53,332 nt of DNA from Phycisphaerae bacterium (GTDB lineage: Bacteria > Planctomycetota > Phycisphaerae > Sedimentisphaerales > SM23-30), in contig JAEIOG010000028.1 in NCBI GenBank assembly GCA_016342495.1, positions 1-53,332 of the forward strand, given 5' to 3'. Within the stretch, counting starts at the first letter, position 1. Each line of letters starts with the position of its first letter. The position numbers were made by a program, and so were the translations under genes. The notes beneath the pieces are model-generated. The model saw only the letters and a program-made list of their open reading frames with translations. It did no database searches and was not told the origin of the DNA. This document shows positions 17,292-26,288 of this stretch, one piece after another.

Positions 17292-18839
17292 TTGATTTCT
17301 ATACTAACTCTGGCCAGCCGCATTTTAGGTTTATTGCGTGATGCTATATGCTCCCGGGTATTTGGCCCGGTTGTTTTGCATTATTTTTATGTTCCTTTTC
17401 AGATTCCCAATCTTGCCCGGCGTATTTTTGGCGAAGGGGCTTTAACTGCCGCGTTAATTCCGGTTTATACTGAACAGTTACACAAGGACTCCAAAGCCGC
17501 CAAAGATCTTAGCCGCTGTGTTATAACCTTGCTGGTTATTACTTTGGCAGCCCTGACTCTGCTGGGTTATGGCGTTTTGGGTCTGCTATGGCAATTCTCC
17601 AATCATACCGCCAACAATGCTCTTATGATAAATTTATGTTTTATCATGCTACCCTATGTTATTCTTATTTGCTCCGTTGCCGCTTTGGGTGGTTTGCTCA
17701 ATGTTCATCGCCATTTTTTCGCCCCGGCAGCGGCGCCGATTGTCCTGAATATATGTATTATCTCGGCGGCTCTATTTTTCCGAAAATATTTTGGCGATGA
17801 CAAATACCAACAGGTTTTCGCTTTGGCTTGGGCAGTTATCTTAGCTGGCTTTTTGCAATTACTCATCCAGCTACCCGCCCTGAAGGCTCATAACATCAGC
17901 ATAAAGCCCAAGCTTGATCTCAATCAGCCCGGTCTGAAAACCATTTTCAAACTGATGGCTCCTATGATTATAGGCCTGGCCGCTGTCCAGCTCAATACCT
18001 TATTCGACAATCTCATAGCCCTTTGGCTTTCCGCTACTGAAACTAATCAAACGTTCACACTGCTGGGTTATACCATTAAGTATCCCGTCCATGAAGGCTC
18101 TGTAGCCTTTCTTTATAATGCTCAACGCTGTTATCAATTTCCTTTGGGGGTTTTTGGCATCGCTATCGCTACTGCGGTTTTTCCTATTCTCAGCAAGCAT
18201 GCGACAACCAAAGATTATAAGTCTTTCGCTGACACTTTATCTGATGGCATAGGTCTGGTTTTTTTTATCGGCCTGCCTGCTACCGCTGGCATGATTATTG
18301 TTCGCAATCAAATGGTTAAGCTGATTTTTGAAGGTAATGAATTCCTGCCCATCCATACCGCCGCAACAGCGGATACCTTACTTTTCTATGCGATGGGTAT
18401 AGCGATCTTTTGTCTTCAGCAGTTGATTGTCCGGGCCTTTTATTCTTTCCAGGATTCTGTGACCCCGGCAAAAATTGCTGTCCGAATGGTAGTCCTTAAT
18501 TTCTTTATGAACCTTATCCTCATTTGGCCTTTAGGCACCGGCGGTCTGGCTCTATCGACTTCCATCTGCGCCGCCATACAAGTTGTGGTTTTGACCCGCA
18601 TCTTATTAAAACGTTATGATCTGCATATTTCCACTACTTTGAAGCTCTCACTGACAAAAACTATTATCGCAACTATTGCAATGACCATTATTTGTATAAT
18701 AGTATTGAAAATATTGCCAACCGACTCAAGCCTGGTTCAATTGTTGGCTGCTGTGACGGTATGCTTGACTTCTTTCATAACTGCCGCTAAAATCCTTAAG
18801 ATGCCAGAATTAAAGATATTGATACATAAAGCTAAATAG
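17292..18839 (+). CDS. murJ: Lipid II flippase MurJ (MviN)
   Basis: 515 residues from a TTG at 17292. MOP-superfamily protein with about 14 membrane helices; signatures SRILGLLRDA, PFQIPNLARRIFGEGALTAALIPVY, and QFPLGVFGIAIATAVFPILS. It flips lipid-linked peptidoglycan precursor across the inner membrane. The frame is open back to 17241, and the upstream codons KSFIKSARL match the conserved MurJ N-terminus, but that stretch has no ATG, GTG or TTG. An ATC at 17259 lies eight bases after AAGGA, so the true start may be a rare codon there. Repeats R1 and R2 lie just upstream. Confidence 0.92.
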   Translation: MISILTLASRILGLLRDAICSRVFGPVVLHYFYVPFQIPNLARRIFGEGALTAALIPVYTEQLHKDSKAAKDLSRCVITLLVITLAALTLLGYGVLGLLWQFSNHTANNALMINLCFIMLPYVILICSVAALGGLLNVHRHFFAPAAAPIVLNICIISAALFFRKYFGDDKYQQVFALAWAVILAGFLQLLIQLPALKAHNISIKPKLDLNQPGLKTIFKLMAPMIIGLAAVQLNTLFDNLIALWLSATETNQTFTLLGYTIKYPVHEGSVAFLYNAQRCYQFPLGVFGIAIATAVFPILSKHATTKDYKSFADTLSDGIGLVFFIGLPATAGMIIVRNQMVKLIFEGNEFLPIHTAATADTLLFYAMGIAIFCLQQLIVRAFYSFQDSVTPAKIAVRMVVLNFFMNLILIWPLGTGGLALSTSICAAIQVVVLTRILLKRYDLHISTTLKLSLTKTIIATIAMTIICIIVLKILPTDSSLVQLLAAVTVCLTSFITAAKILKMPELKILIHKAK

Positions 18840-18877
18840 TTAAATGAAATTATAGCTTTTGTCAAAAAAGATTAAAT

Positions 18878-20599
18878 ATGATAAATAGTCGCATAGAACA
18901 AATTTTCAATCAAATCGCTGACCTCATGGAAATCCTGGGTCAGGATTCTTTCGTTGTTAATCATTATCGCAAAACTGCCCGAACGATTCATCGCATTGAT
19001 GCCGACATTGAACAGCTCGCTATGTTTGGCCAACTCAAAGACCTCAACGGTCTTGGTAAAGCCTCAATTGAAAAAATATTTGAATTTATCGATACCGGCA
19101 AAATTCAGAAACATCAGGACCTAATTGCTGAAATTCCATTTGGTATACTCGACCTTCTGAAAGTCCGGGGCCTGGGGCCAAAATCTATTAAACTCATTTA
19201 TGAAAAGCTCAACGTTTATAATCTCATGGGCCTGAAAAATGCTATTGCCGATGGCACTCTGATGCGACTGCCCGGTTTTGGCAAGACCAAAGCACAGAAT
19301 CTGGCCAAAGGCATAAAATTCATTGTTGCCACTCAGGGCCAACTGGTTATATCCAAAGCTATCGAAATGTCTAATTATATAGCCGACCATCTTGAATCTC
19401 AAACCACAATTGAAAAAATAATCCCCGCTGGCCAAATCCGTCAGGGCTGCGATTCTATCGATACCGTTTCAATTGTCACTCTGGCCAACCAGCAGGATTT
19501 TCCAAAAATCATTCAAGCTTTTATTACTTGCCCTGGCACCCGTGAAATAATCTCTCAAAGCCCAGCTGATGTCGAAATAACTTTTGCTAATGAAAATATC
19601 AGTTCGAAAATTATCAAAGCTCAACTTCATCTTGCCACCGCTGACAATCTGGCGAATATCGAATTAATCAATAGCTCAACACCTGAACATATCAATCAGC
19701 TCAGACAATTAGCCAAACAGAATAATATTGATCTGGATCAAAATGCTCAAACTCAACAGCAGATTTATCAGCGTCTAAACCTCCCATATATTGAACCGTC
19801 TTTACGGCAGGGTGGTAATGAGATCGAATTAGCCCAAAAAGGAAAACTCCCCAAAGTTGTCCAGCTGGCTGACATCAAAGGTGACCTGCATATACACAGC
19901 CCCGCTTCCGATGGCCGTACACCCATTGAGCAATTGGTCGAAACCGCAATTGAGCGAAACTATCAATACATCGCTATAACTGACCATTCCCATAGTTCGA
20001 CTATAGCTAATGGCCTGTCTGCCGAGAGGCTGCTAGGAAATATCGAGATTGTAAGAAAACTGAATCAGAAATATCCCGAAATTGCAATTCTCGCCGGCAC
20101 CGAAGTCGATATCCATATTGATGGCCGGCTTGACTATCCTGACGAAATTTTAGCTCAATTGGATTTTGTTGTTGCTTCGGTTCACATGACTCTGGATTGT
20201 AAGCCATCCCAGGCTAATAAGCATCTTTTAAAAGCAATGGAAAATCCTTATGTTAATTGCATAGGCCATCCCACGACCCGTATTATCCATGCCCGTCCGC
20301 CACTGCCTTTAGATATTGACCGCATTATCAAACAGGCTGCTGAAACCGGTACCGCTCTGGAAATAAATTCCAATCCTTTCCGTCTTGACCTGAAAGCTTC
20401 TCATGGGCGTTTGGCTGTCGAGGCCGGCGCGATGTTAGCTATCAATACTGATGCTCACAGCAAAGCCAATCTTCACTTAATGAAATTCGGTATCCTCACC
20501 GCCCAACGCGCCCATGCGACATCAGCCAACATTATAAATTGTCAGCCACTGGAAACTCTGAAAAAATTTGTCCAGGCCAAACGCGATAGAATGATATGA
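18878..20599 (+). CDS. polX: PolX/PHP-family protein with degenerate polymerase active site
   Basis: 573 residues, usual length for bacterial PolX. The N-terminal helix-hairpin-helix domain (LNGLGKASIEKI, VRGLGPKSIKLIYE, LPGFGKTKA) is followed by a nucleotidyltransferase-like domain and a C-terminal PHP phosphoesterase domain. The PHP metal set is complete: HIHSPASDG (H337, H339), TDHSHS, GTEVDIH, ASVHM, GHPTTRI and NTDAHS. In the polymerase domain the canonical GSxRR...DxD reads GQIRQGCDSIDTVSI (185-199), with Thr196 and Ser198 in place of the two metal-binding Asp. It should therefore be a PHP nuclease/phosphatase with DNA-binding modules and little or no polymerase activity (inference). 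Confidence 0.9.
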   Translation: MINSRIEQIFNQIADLMEILGQDSFVVNHYRKTARTIHRIDADIEQLAMFGQLKDLNGLGKASIEKIFEFIDTGKIQKHQDLIAEIPFGILDLLKVRGLGPKSIKLIYEKLNVYNLMGLKNAIADGTLMRLPGFGKTKAQNLAKGIKFIVATQGQLVISKAIEMSNYIADHLESQTTIEKIIPAGQIRQGCDSIDTVSIVTLANQQDFPKIIQAFITCPGTREIISQSPADVEITFANENISSKIIKAQLHLATADNLANIELINSSTPEHINQLRQLAKQNNIDLDQNAQTQQQIYQRLNLPYIEPSLRQGGNEIELAQKGKLPKVVQLADIKGDLHIHSPASDGRTPIEQLVETAIERNYQYIAITDHSHSSTIANGLSAERLLGNIEIVRKLNQKYPEIAILAGTEVDIHIDGRLDYPDEILAQLDFVVASVHMTLDCKPSQANKHLLKAMENPYVNCIGHPTTRIIHARPPLPLDIDRIIKQAAETGTALEINSNPFRLDLKASHGRLAVEAGAMLAINTDAHSKANLHLMKFGILTAQRAHATSANIINCQPLETLKKFVQAKRDRMI

Positions 20600-20600
20600 T

Positions 20601-20930
20601 TCAAACCTTCAGCTGATCGTCAATTGTCTGTTTTACTTTCTGCATTAATTCTACAAAATTTGCCTGGCATTTTGTTAATTCTTTCAATAGTTCATTATTG
20701 CAAATATTGGTTTCGATTTCCTGAAGTTTGTGTTTGTCCTCTACTTCGATGGGCTTATTTTGCTTTTGCAAATCAGTAATTTTCTGACCTTGCACTTGAT
20801 ACTGCTCAATTAATTGGGAAGCTTCGCTGTCTTCCTGAACTATTTTTTGTGCTTTTCTCAAATCAGCAGTACGGCTATGATTAGCTATCGCCTGTCCCAG
20901 TTCACTGGCCATCTCTATCAGTTTTTCCAT
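20601..20930 (-). CDS. YlbF/YmcA-family (Com_YlbF) protein
   Basis: 109 residues, all helical and charged, with the family pattern: an N-terminal helix (MASELGQAIANHSRTADLRKAQ), a long central helix pair with SQLIEQYQVQGQ, and a C-terminal FVELMQKVKQTIDD. In Bacillus the paralogues YlbF and YmcA form a complex that tunes RNase Y processing, competence and biofilm formation. Here no partner is adjacent. It is convergent with polX and ends one base past the polX stop. A ribosome site (AAGGATAAC) precedes the ATG. Confidence 0.82.
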   Translation of the reverse strand: MEKLIEMASELGQAIANHSRTADLRKAQKIVQEDSEASQLIEQYQVQGQKITDLQKQNKPIEVEDKHKLQEIETNICNNELLKELTKCQANFVELMQKVKQTIDDQLKV

Positions 20931-21121
20931 GGTTATCCTTTCATTTAGTATATTTTGCCTATATTTATATCAAAGATAGCCAGACTTGTCCCGAAAAAAA
21001 ATAGTTTCTTATGGCTTAATCCCCAAACAAAACCGATATAAAAACCGTAAAAATCCATTTCAAAGGGCTAACCGTGCCTTATTATTACTACTAAACAACT
21101 TGGGAAAATTATCACCTGTCT

Positions 21122-21150
21122 TTGACTTAGCTCTTTTATTGGTGTATAGT
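21122..21150 (+). promoter_or_regulatory. Strong sigma-70 promoter for the FHA-GAF gene
   Basis: TTGACT (21122-21127), exactly 17 bases, TATAGT (21145-21150). It lies ~52 bases before the chosen ATG at 21202. It also supports choosing that start over the longer upstream frame from 20986, which would begin before the promoter. Confidence 0.75.
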
Positions 21151-21201
21151 TTAGTAGAACATGTCATTTTTGTATCAGAATCAAAGCACGAGGGCCAGAT
21201 C

Positions 21202-22095
21202 ATGAGACTTTTAGTTAAAAGAGGGGCAACGTTAATTGGTGATTTAAGATTTTCTCGGGGGCCAGTCTATGTTGGCCGCCATAATCGCTGCCAGGTTTTC
21301 CTGCCCGACCGTTCTGTTTCACGTCGTCATGCGGTACTTTTTACTGCCGATGATGGTTCATGGATGGCCGAAGATCTGGATTCTTCCAACCGAACGACCG
21401 TTAACAATAAACCTATTGTTAAAGTTCCGTTAAGAGATGGCGATACTATCGGCATTGCCGATTTTTCTATAGATGTTCATTTTACTGCCGATGCTACGGT
21501 TGATAAACGTCATCAGGCAGTTGATATGGGAGAAACTATAATGAATGCTGAAGTAGCTTCTCCGACTTTTTATCAAAATCCTTGTTCAAAACAGCATACT
21601 GTGCATCTTAATGCCTGTCACCTGAAAGATTTTTATGAATTAAACCTGAAGCTTTTCCAGCAACGGGATCAGGAATCTTTATTAGCTGAATTGACAGCTT
21701 TGCTGTTAAAACAATTCGATGCTTACCATGTCTGGGCTGGCTTGCGTGAAACTACTTCCGGGCCCCTGACATGTCATTGTGGCCGTGGCAAAAATGGCTC
21801 TCAATTAAATCTTGCAGGTATCCCCGGCCAGGCAGTTATCAAGCAGGCAATTACGCGCGAGTCATTTATTCTTTTGCCAAACTTTGCCGAATTCCAGGAT
21901 CCCGCAGATACACGTTTACCGGATATGCGAACCGTCCAGTCGATGATGTGTGCTCCGATTGCTGCCCCTGAAGGTGTTTATGGCGTTATTTATGTTGATA
22001 ATCACAATGAACATATTCCTTTTAACCGGCAGGATATGGATTATTTATCTCTAATCAGCATCCAGACTGCTGCATTAATTGAGATTGTTGGCTAG
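21202..22095 (+). CDS. FHA domain-GAF domain protein
   Basis: 297 residues from the ATG at 21202 (GAGGG upstream; promoter at 21122-21150). The FHA domain occupies about residues 1-100, with the phosphothreonine-binding signature VGRHNRCQ, then SVSRRHAVL and SNRTTVNNKP. A C-terminal GAF domain follows (about 140-295), ending CAPI..PEGVYGVIYVDN, then FNRQDMDYLSLISIQTA. It probably reads phosphorylated Ser/Thr on partners and a small ligand, linking Ser/Thr kinase signalling to an unknown output. No kinase or phosphatase is adjacent. Confidence 0.9.
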   Translation: MRLLVKRGATLIGDLRFSRGPVYVGRHNRCQVFLPDRSVSRRHAVLFTADDGSWMAEDLDSSNRTTVNNKPIVKVPLRDGDTIGIADFSIDVHFTADATVDKRHQAVDMGETIMNAEVASPTFYQNPCSKQHTVHLNACHLKDFYELNLKLFQQRDQESLLAELTALLLKQFDAYHVWAGLRETTSGPLTCHCGRGKNGSQLNLAGIPGQAVIKQAITRESFILLPNFAEFQDPADTRLPDMRTVQSMMCAPIAAPEGVYGVIYVDNHNEHIPFNRQDMDYLSLISIQTAALIEIVG

Positions 22096-22110
22096 GGTAT
22101 TTTTGATCAC

Positions 22111-22150
22111 AAAAAAAGACTGCCATTGATATTATCAACTGGCAGTCTTT
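22111..22150 (-). terminator. Rho-independent terminator, best in the leftward direction
   Basis: Perfect 11-bp stem AAAGACTGCCA / TGGCAGTCTTT with a 14-base loop. Read leftward it is followed by a run of seven T, so it should end the polysaccharide operon. It also follows the plus-strand FHA-GAF gene, where it has three T. Confidence 0.85.
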
Positions 22151-22332
22151 AGAAAGTATTATGGGCCCATACATCATTGTGTTTTGATGTATATATCTGG
22201 AATTCTCTAAGTTTTTTTACAATGCTTCTGTCATTCTAATGAAAGATACGCTTTGTGTCCCATCCGGAAAGCACCGAACATCTTTTATCCCATAATACTT
22301 TTTTGTTTAATAATCAATTTACCAGTGGCCAT

Positions 22333-23898
22333 TTATTCGTAAAAATCCTGTACCGAACCACAATTTGCCCCGGCAAATATTTCTTCAGTTTCTATTTTTA
22401 TTTCCTGTTTTTTACCAGAAGTATGTTTAAAACTGCTACGAATTTGTTTTAATAGCCATTCGATTCGTTGTTCATCGCGGCTTAATTGTTTATTTGATTC
22501 TAATTGAAGCACTGCTTTTTTATGCTCTTTTTCATTGATAGAAAATTCTCTGGTCCATCTGTTTGCTAACAGATTTGCGATCATCTCTTCTGAGCGAACC
22601 CATTGATAAGTCTTGCAGCTTAATTTGCCATCATCGCTTATGTCTTCAAGGGTTAATATCGCTCTATCTAAAGGAGTCTTTTCGAACAATGGTTTCATTT
22701 GTTCCCAAAGTCTTTCCAGCTCAGAAATGTATTTTTGTGCTAAGGCCTTATTAGTGCTGCTGGGTAAATGTAATATTATTGCTATTCGATGCGATAGGGC
22801 TCTTAAGTTAAGACATCCTAAAGTTATTCCCAGGTAAATTTCCACACCAGCTAATACCAAAGCCGCAAAAGAAGCAATCCAGCTGTTTGTAAAATATAAT
22901 GTAACACTGGTAGCGGCAGTGAAAGTTGCAGCAAACCACAGTGTATGAACCGATTGTTTGACACTTAAACCATGACTCTGTAAACAATGATGGATATGAT
23001 TCCGGTCACCACGAGCTGGAGAGTCAGCATAACTGTAACGTCGCAAAACTGAAAGTAATGTATCCATAACCGGAATGCTCATCAGTAAACATGCTGCCGG
23101 AAGATAAAATACAGAGTTTATTGAAACAATGCGAATGGCCAAAACTGACAATATTAATCCAATTAACATCGAACCACTATCACCAAGAAATATCCTTGCA
23201 GGATTATAATTGTATAATAGTAAACCCAATAAACTTCCGGCAAGCATAAAAGCGATTATTGCCTCGGTGTGCATTCCATTGTTGATCCCTAAGATACCCA
23301 GTGCAACAGCCATTATCATGCCAATGCCCCCGGCTAGCCCGTCCATGCCATCTATGAAATTAAATGCATTGCAACTACCAACAATCCAGAAGAATGTAAA
23401 TGGTATCGCTGCTATTCCCATTATGATATTTGTTGAACCAAACGCACTTACTTTTTCTATTACCAGACCATCGTTTATCAGAACAGTTGCCACTATCAAT
23501 TGGAATACCAGCTTGGTTTTGGGTGTTATCATCCAGATATCATCATATATTCCAACCAATAAAATTATTAAAGCTGCAATAGCAAAACTGCTAAGCGATA
23601 ATGAATTACCTGCTTGTGCCTGGATATGCTCCCAGTTACCAAATTTTGAGGTTATAGACATTAATGAACCAGCAATTATGATTGATATGAATAAAGGTAT
23701 CCCACCTAATGTTGCTGTTGCTTTTTTGTGATTTTTTAGGCCGCCATCGGGCCTGTCAAGGATGCCTAGTTTCCAACATGATTTTATTGTTATTGGCGTT
23801 AAAATCACCGTAACAAATAAAGCGATTAATAATGCCAGGACCCCGGAAATCAGAACGGTATTATCCATTGTTGTGCTCAAGAGAATCTGATTAGCCAC
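22333..23898 (-). CDS. Undecaprenyl-phosphate sugar-1-phosphate transferase (WecA/MraY-like) with C-terminal extension
   Basis: 521 residues from the GTG at 23898, preceded by AAAGGTG at good spacing; a GTG at 23907 sits directly on the Shine-Dalgarno. The membrane core has the polyprenyl-phosphate phosphotransferase signatures: RPDGGLKNHKKATATLGGIPLF, NFIDGMDGLAGG (catalytic Asp), FLGDSGSM and RGDRNHIHHCL. It transfers a sugar phosphate to undecaprenyl phosphate to start glycan assembly. After about residue 365 a ~155-residue cytoplasmic region (KALAQKYISELERLWEQMKPL ...) is not part of the enzyme family and looks helical. It is the third gene of the wza-wzc-like operon and the likely initiating step of that pathway. 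Confidence 0.88.
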   Translation of the reverse strand: MANQILLSTTMDNTVLISGVLALLIALFVTVILTPITIKSCWKLGILDRPDGGLKNHKKATATLGGIPLFISIIIAGSLMSITSKFGNWEHIQAQAGNSLSLSSFAIAALIILLVGIYDDIWMITPKTKLVFQLIVATVLINDGLVIEKVSAFGSTNIIMGIAAIPFTFFWIVGSCNAFNFIDGMDGLAGGIGMIMAVALGILGINNGMHTEAIIAFMLAGSLLGLLLYNYNPARIFLGDSGSMLIGLILSVLAIRIVSINSVFYLPAACLLMSIPVMDTLLSVLRRYSYADSPARGDRNHIHHCLQSHGLSVKQSVHTLWFAATFTAATSVTLYFTNSWIASFAALVLAGVEIYLGITLGCLNLRALSHRIAIILHLPSSTNKALAQKYISELERLWEQMKPLFEKTPLDRAILTLEDISDDGKLSCKTYQWVRSEEMIANLLANRWTREFSINEKEHKKAVLQLESNKQLSRDEQRIEWLLKQIRSSFKHTSGKKQEIKIETEEIFAGANCGSVQDFYE

Positions 23899-23969
23899 GT
23901 TTGTCACCTTTAGCTCTCTTTCTTATTCAAATGCATAGTGAAATACTGATGTCAGTTGAGTATTCAAAA

Positions 23970-26210
23970 TTACCAGCTTCTAGCTGTATTAGTTTGGTTA
24001 ACATTTTCCATGACGTGGTTATTTTCGACATAACCTACAACCATAGCACCACAGCTAATAATTTGACTGCTTATTACTGATACTTCTGAGGAATTACTAT
24101 TGCCAACGGCTAGTGACTTACCCACAATCCGTAATAGATTTTGGGTTGATGCCTTTGAAAGTGTCCCGCCATCATATAAAACCCAGTCAAATTTGCTATG
24201 TAACTGACGTTCCAGTGTACTGAAAGCTTCCTGGAATTGACCGTCAGTTGGCTCAATGTCCAAATTTAATTGAATAACATCCAGATTCATTACATCAGTC
24301 TTGCTAATAAATTCTTCTGATAAAACTGAATTGCTATTTATGCTCTTAAGGTCAAGTTTATTATTATTTAGCCTGAATACTCTTTGTAATGCATGTTCAC
24401 TATTAGAATCAACAATACAAACGCGTCTGCCGCTTTGTGCTAACATTAGTGCAAGGTTTGTCAGGCATGTTGTTTTGCCGCTGTATCTACTTGAACCTGT
24501 AACTACCAGACTTTGTCGAGCATTTCCTGATTGACTTAGTAACTTAATGCCAATGTCACGGAATGCATTTGCTTCGGAACTACTTGGGTCAGTATGCACT
24601 ATTCTGCATCGAGCTGCGAAAGCCATGTCCTGTTGACTCATTCCCGCAAATTGAATGTGGCCTACATGTCCCAATGTCGATGCCATTGGCCCGGCAGCCA
24701 TATTCATGTTGCCGCCAAATCCATTTGGTCCGGCAAATGCATAGTTTTGATAGCCAGGGTTCATGCCGTGCATGTTATTCATCGCAACCGGTGCGACAAA
24801 ACCACCAGGAACTGCATAATATCCCGGTGCCGCTGAAGCTGCATTTTGAGCTTCAGAGTTATAAATATGTTCACTTGGTTCATCGGAAAATCTATCCAGA
24901 GCAATTACAAATGCTATGCTGAATAATAATCCGACTAAAAGAATTGATGCCGCACGATGTGCTGGACTCAAACCACTGGCTTTAGTCGGCACAACTGCCC
25001 ATTCCGACGCCTCAACAGGATCGCTGGTTATGCTTTTATCTAAGATTAGTTTACGTTTACTGTTTTCAGTTTCATTGCGTAATGCAATTATATATTCCAG
25101 GTCTTTTATAAGTTTTTGATAACCTTGATGTTCATCTGTCAATGCGATATTTTTTTCACGTTCAAGATTAAGGTCTTTGGTTAGCTTAACTTCATAATCT
25201 AATATAGAACTATATTCGTGGCGATTTTGTTCATAATAATTTGATAAGGCATTGGCCCTGATTTTACTTAGACGGTTGCTTGTATCTGTTAGTTGATTGC
25301 GAATTTCTTTAAGTTTATCATGACCTGGCAAATATACGCGAGATAACTGAGCTTCTTTTTTCTCTAAGTCATCAAGCTCCTTGCGAATTGTTATTATTGC
25401 TATGTCTTTGTCAATAGCATCCAGTTTCAAATTATTATCAGCAAGATATTTACCTTCTTTGATGATTTTGTCTATATAATCAAGTCTGGCTTTTTGGTCT
25501 TGTCGGCTTGTACGCGTCTTTGCCAATTCATTACTTAAGGATGTTACGTGACTTTCTGATAATCTCAGGTCGCTTCCAGAATCATTTACTTTGTGCTGAT
25601 CTCGATATTCTTTAATCTTGGCTTGTTTATCTGCCAATTCCTGGTCTATCACAACTATTTGCTCATCCAGCATTTTTTTGAAGTTTTCGCGCTCACTTAT
25701 TATTTGTTCTCGCGAAATCTCAACAAAGGCTGCTGCTACATTATTAGCAATTGCGGTGGCTCTAGTCTGATCATGCGATACACCAGTAATGTTAATAAAA
25801 TCAGAGCCGCTGACAGGCTGGATCTCCAACTGGGATTTCAATAAATCTATTGATGTATCGGAGTAGGCCCAGTCTCTATTTTCATTGCCCAGATTTTCAG
25901 CTGCCAAATCTAATACTTTGCGGGATTTCAAAATTTCTTTATAAGTATTAAACTGATCTCTGCCGCCACCAAACAAACTTTTTGGCCCACTTTCACTGGT
26001 AACTTTTACCTGAGCGGTCGCTTTATAAGCTGGTTTTGTGATAAATAATGACGCCAATGCAACACAGCTTACCAGTAAGAAACATGCAAGTAATTGCCAG
26101 CGTCTCTGAACTAGTATCTGCAAAGGATGAAATGCACCCACAGACTGTGTGTGATTACCATGCGTCGCTATATTCTCGTTTACGTTGCTTCTATTGTTCT
26201 TGGCACTCAT
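23970..26210 (-). CDS. Wzc-like chain-length determinant/ATPase with low-complexity linker, lacking a Tyr cluster
   Basis: 746 residues. The N-terminal Wzz domain is flanked by two membrane helices (about 38-60 and 418-437), with a large periplasmic coiled-coil between. An unusual ~80-residue linker rich in Gly, Met, Asn, Ala and Tyr follows. A MinD/BY-kinase-type ATPase domain comes last: Walker A GSSRYSGKTT, Walker A' VCIVDSN, and a B-like FDWVLYDGG in place of the usual hydrophobic-D-x-P form. The C-terminus (NVNQTNTARSW) has no Tyr cluster, so tyrosine autophosphorylation of the standard kind is unlikely. It should control polymer length and couple to the Wza-like exporter encoded just upstream. 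Confidence 0.88.
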   Translation of the reverse strand: MSAKNNRSNVNENIATHGNHTQSVGAFHPLQILVQRRWQLLACFLLVSCVALASLFITKPAYKATAQVKVTSESGPKSLFGGGRDQFNTYKEILKSRKVLDLAAENLGNENRDWAYSDTSIDLLKSQLEIQPVSGSDFINITGVSHDQTRATAIANNVAAAFVEISREQIISERENFKKMLDEQIVVIDQELADKQAKIKEYRDQHKVNDSGSDLRLSESHVTSLSNELAKTRTSRQDQKARLDYIDKIIKEGKYLADNNLKLDAIDKDIAIITIRKELDDLEKKEAQLSRVYLPGHDKLKEIRNQLTDTSNRLSKIRANALSNYYEQNRHEYSSILDYEVKLTKDLNLEREKNIALTDEHQGYQKLIKDLEYIIALRNETENSKRKLILDKSITSDPVEASEWAVVPTKASGLSPAHRAASILLVGLLFSIAFVIALDRFSDEPSEHIYNSEAQNAASAAPGYYAVPGGFVAPVAMNNMHGMNPGYQNYAFAGPNGFGGNMNMAAGPMASTLGHVGHIQFAGMSQQDMAFAARCRIVHTDPSSSEANAFRDIGIKLLSQSGNARQSLVVTGSSRYSGKTTCLTNLALMLAQSGRRVCIVDSNSEHALQRVFRLNNNKLDLKSINSNSVLSEEFISKTDVMNLDVIQLNLDIEPTDGQFQEAFSTLERQLHSKFDWVLYDGGTLSKASTQNLLRIVGKSLAVGNSNSSEVSVISSQIISCGAMVVGYVENNHVMENVNQTNTARSW

Positions 26211-26288
26211 AGCTCAAGCCTTTTTCTAAGCGTCAATCCCCCCAGACTAACATCATCTGAAAATGTTGACGCAGTATCTTCTTCTTTT

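Noticed and set aside
17129-17323. Minus-strand open frame with the NCHSREGGNPVFG peptide
   Set aside because: This is the translation of repeat R2's palindrome, a well-known spurious peptide, with no ribosome site.
20986-21201. N-terminal extension of the FHA-GAF gene
   Set aside because: It starts before the strong promoter at 21122-21150, lacks family similarity, and the ATG at 21202 has a ribosome site.
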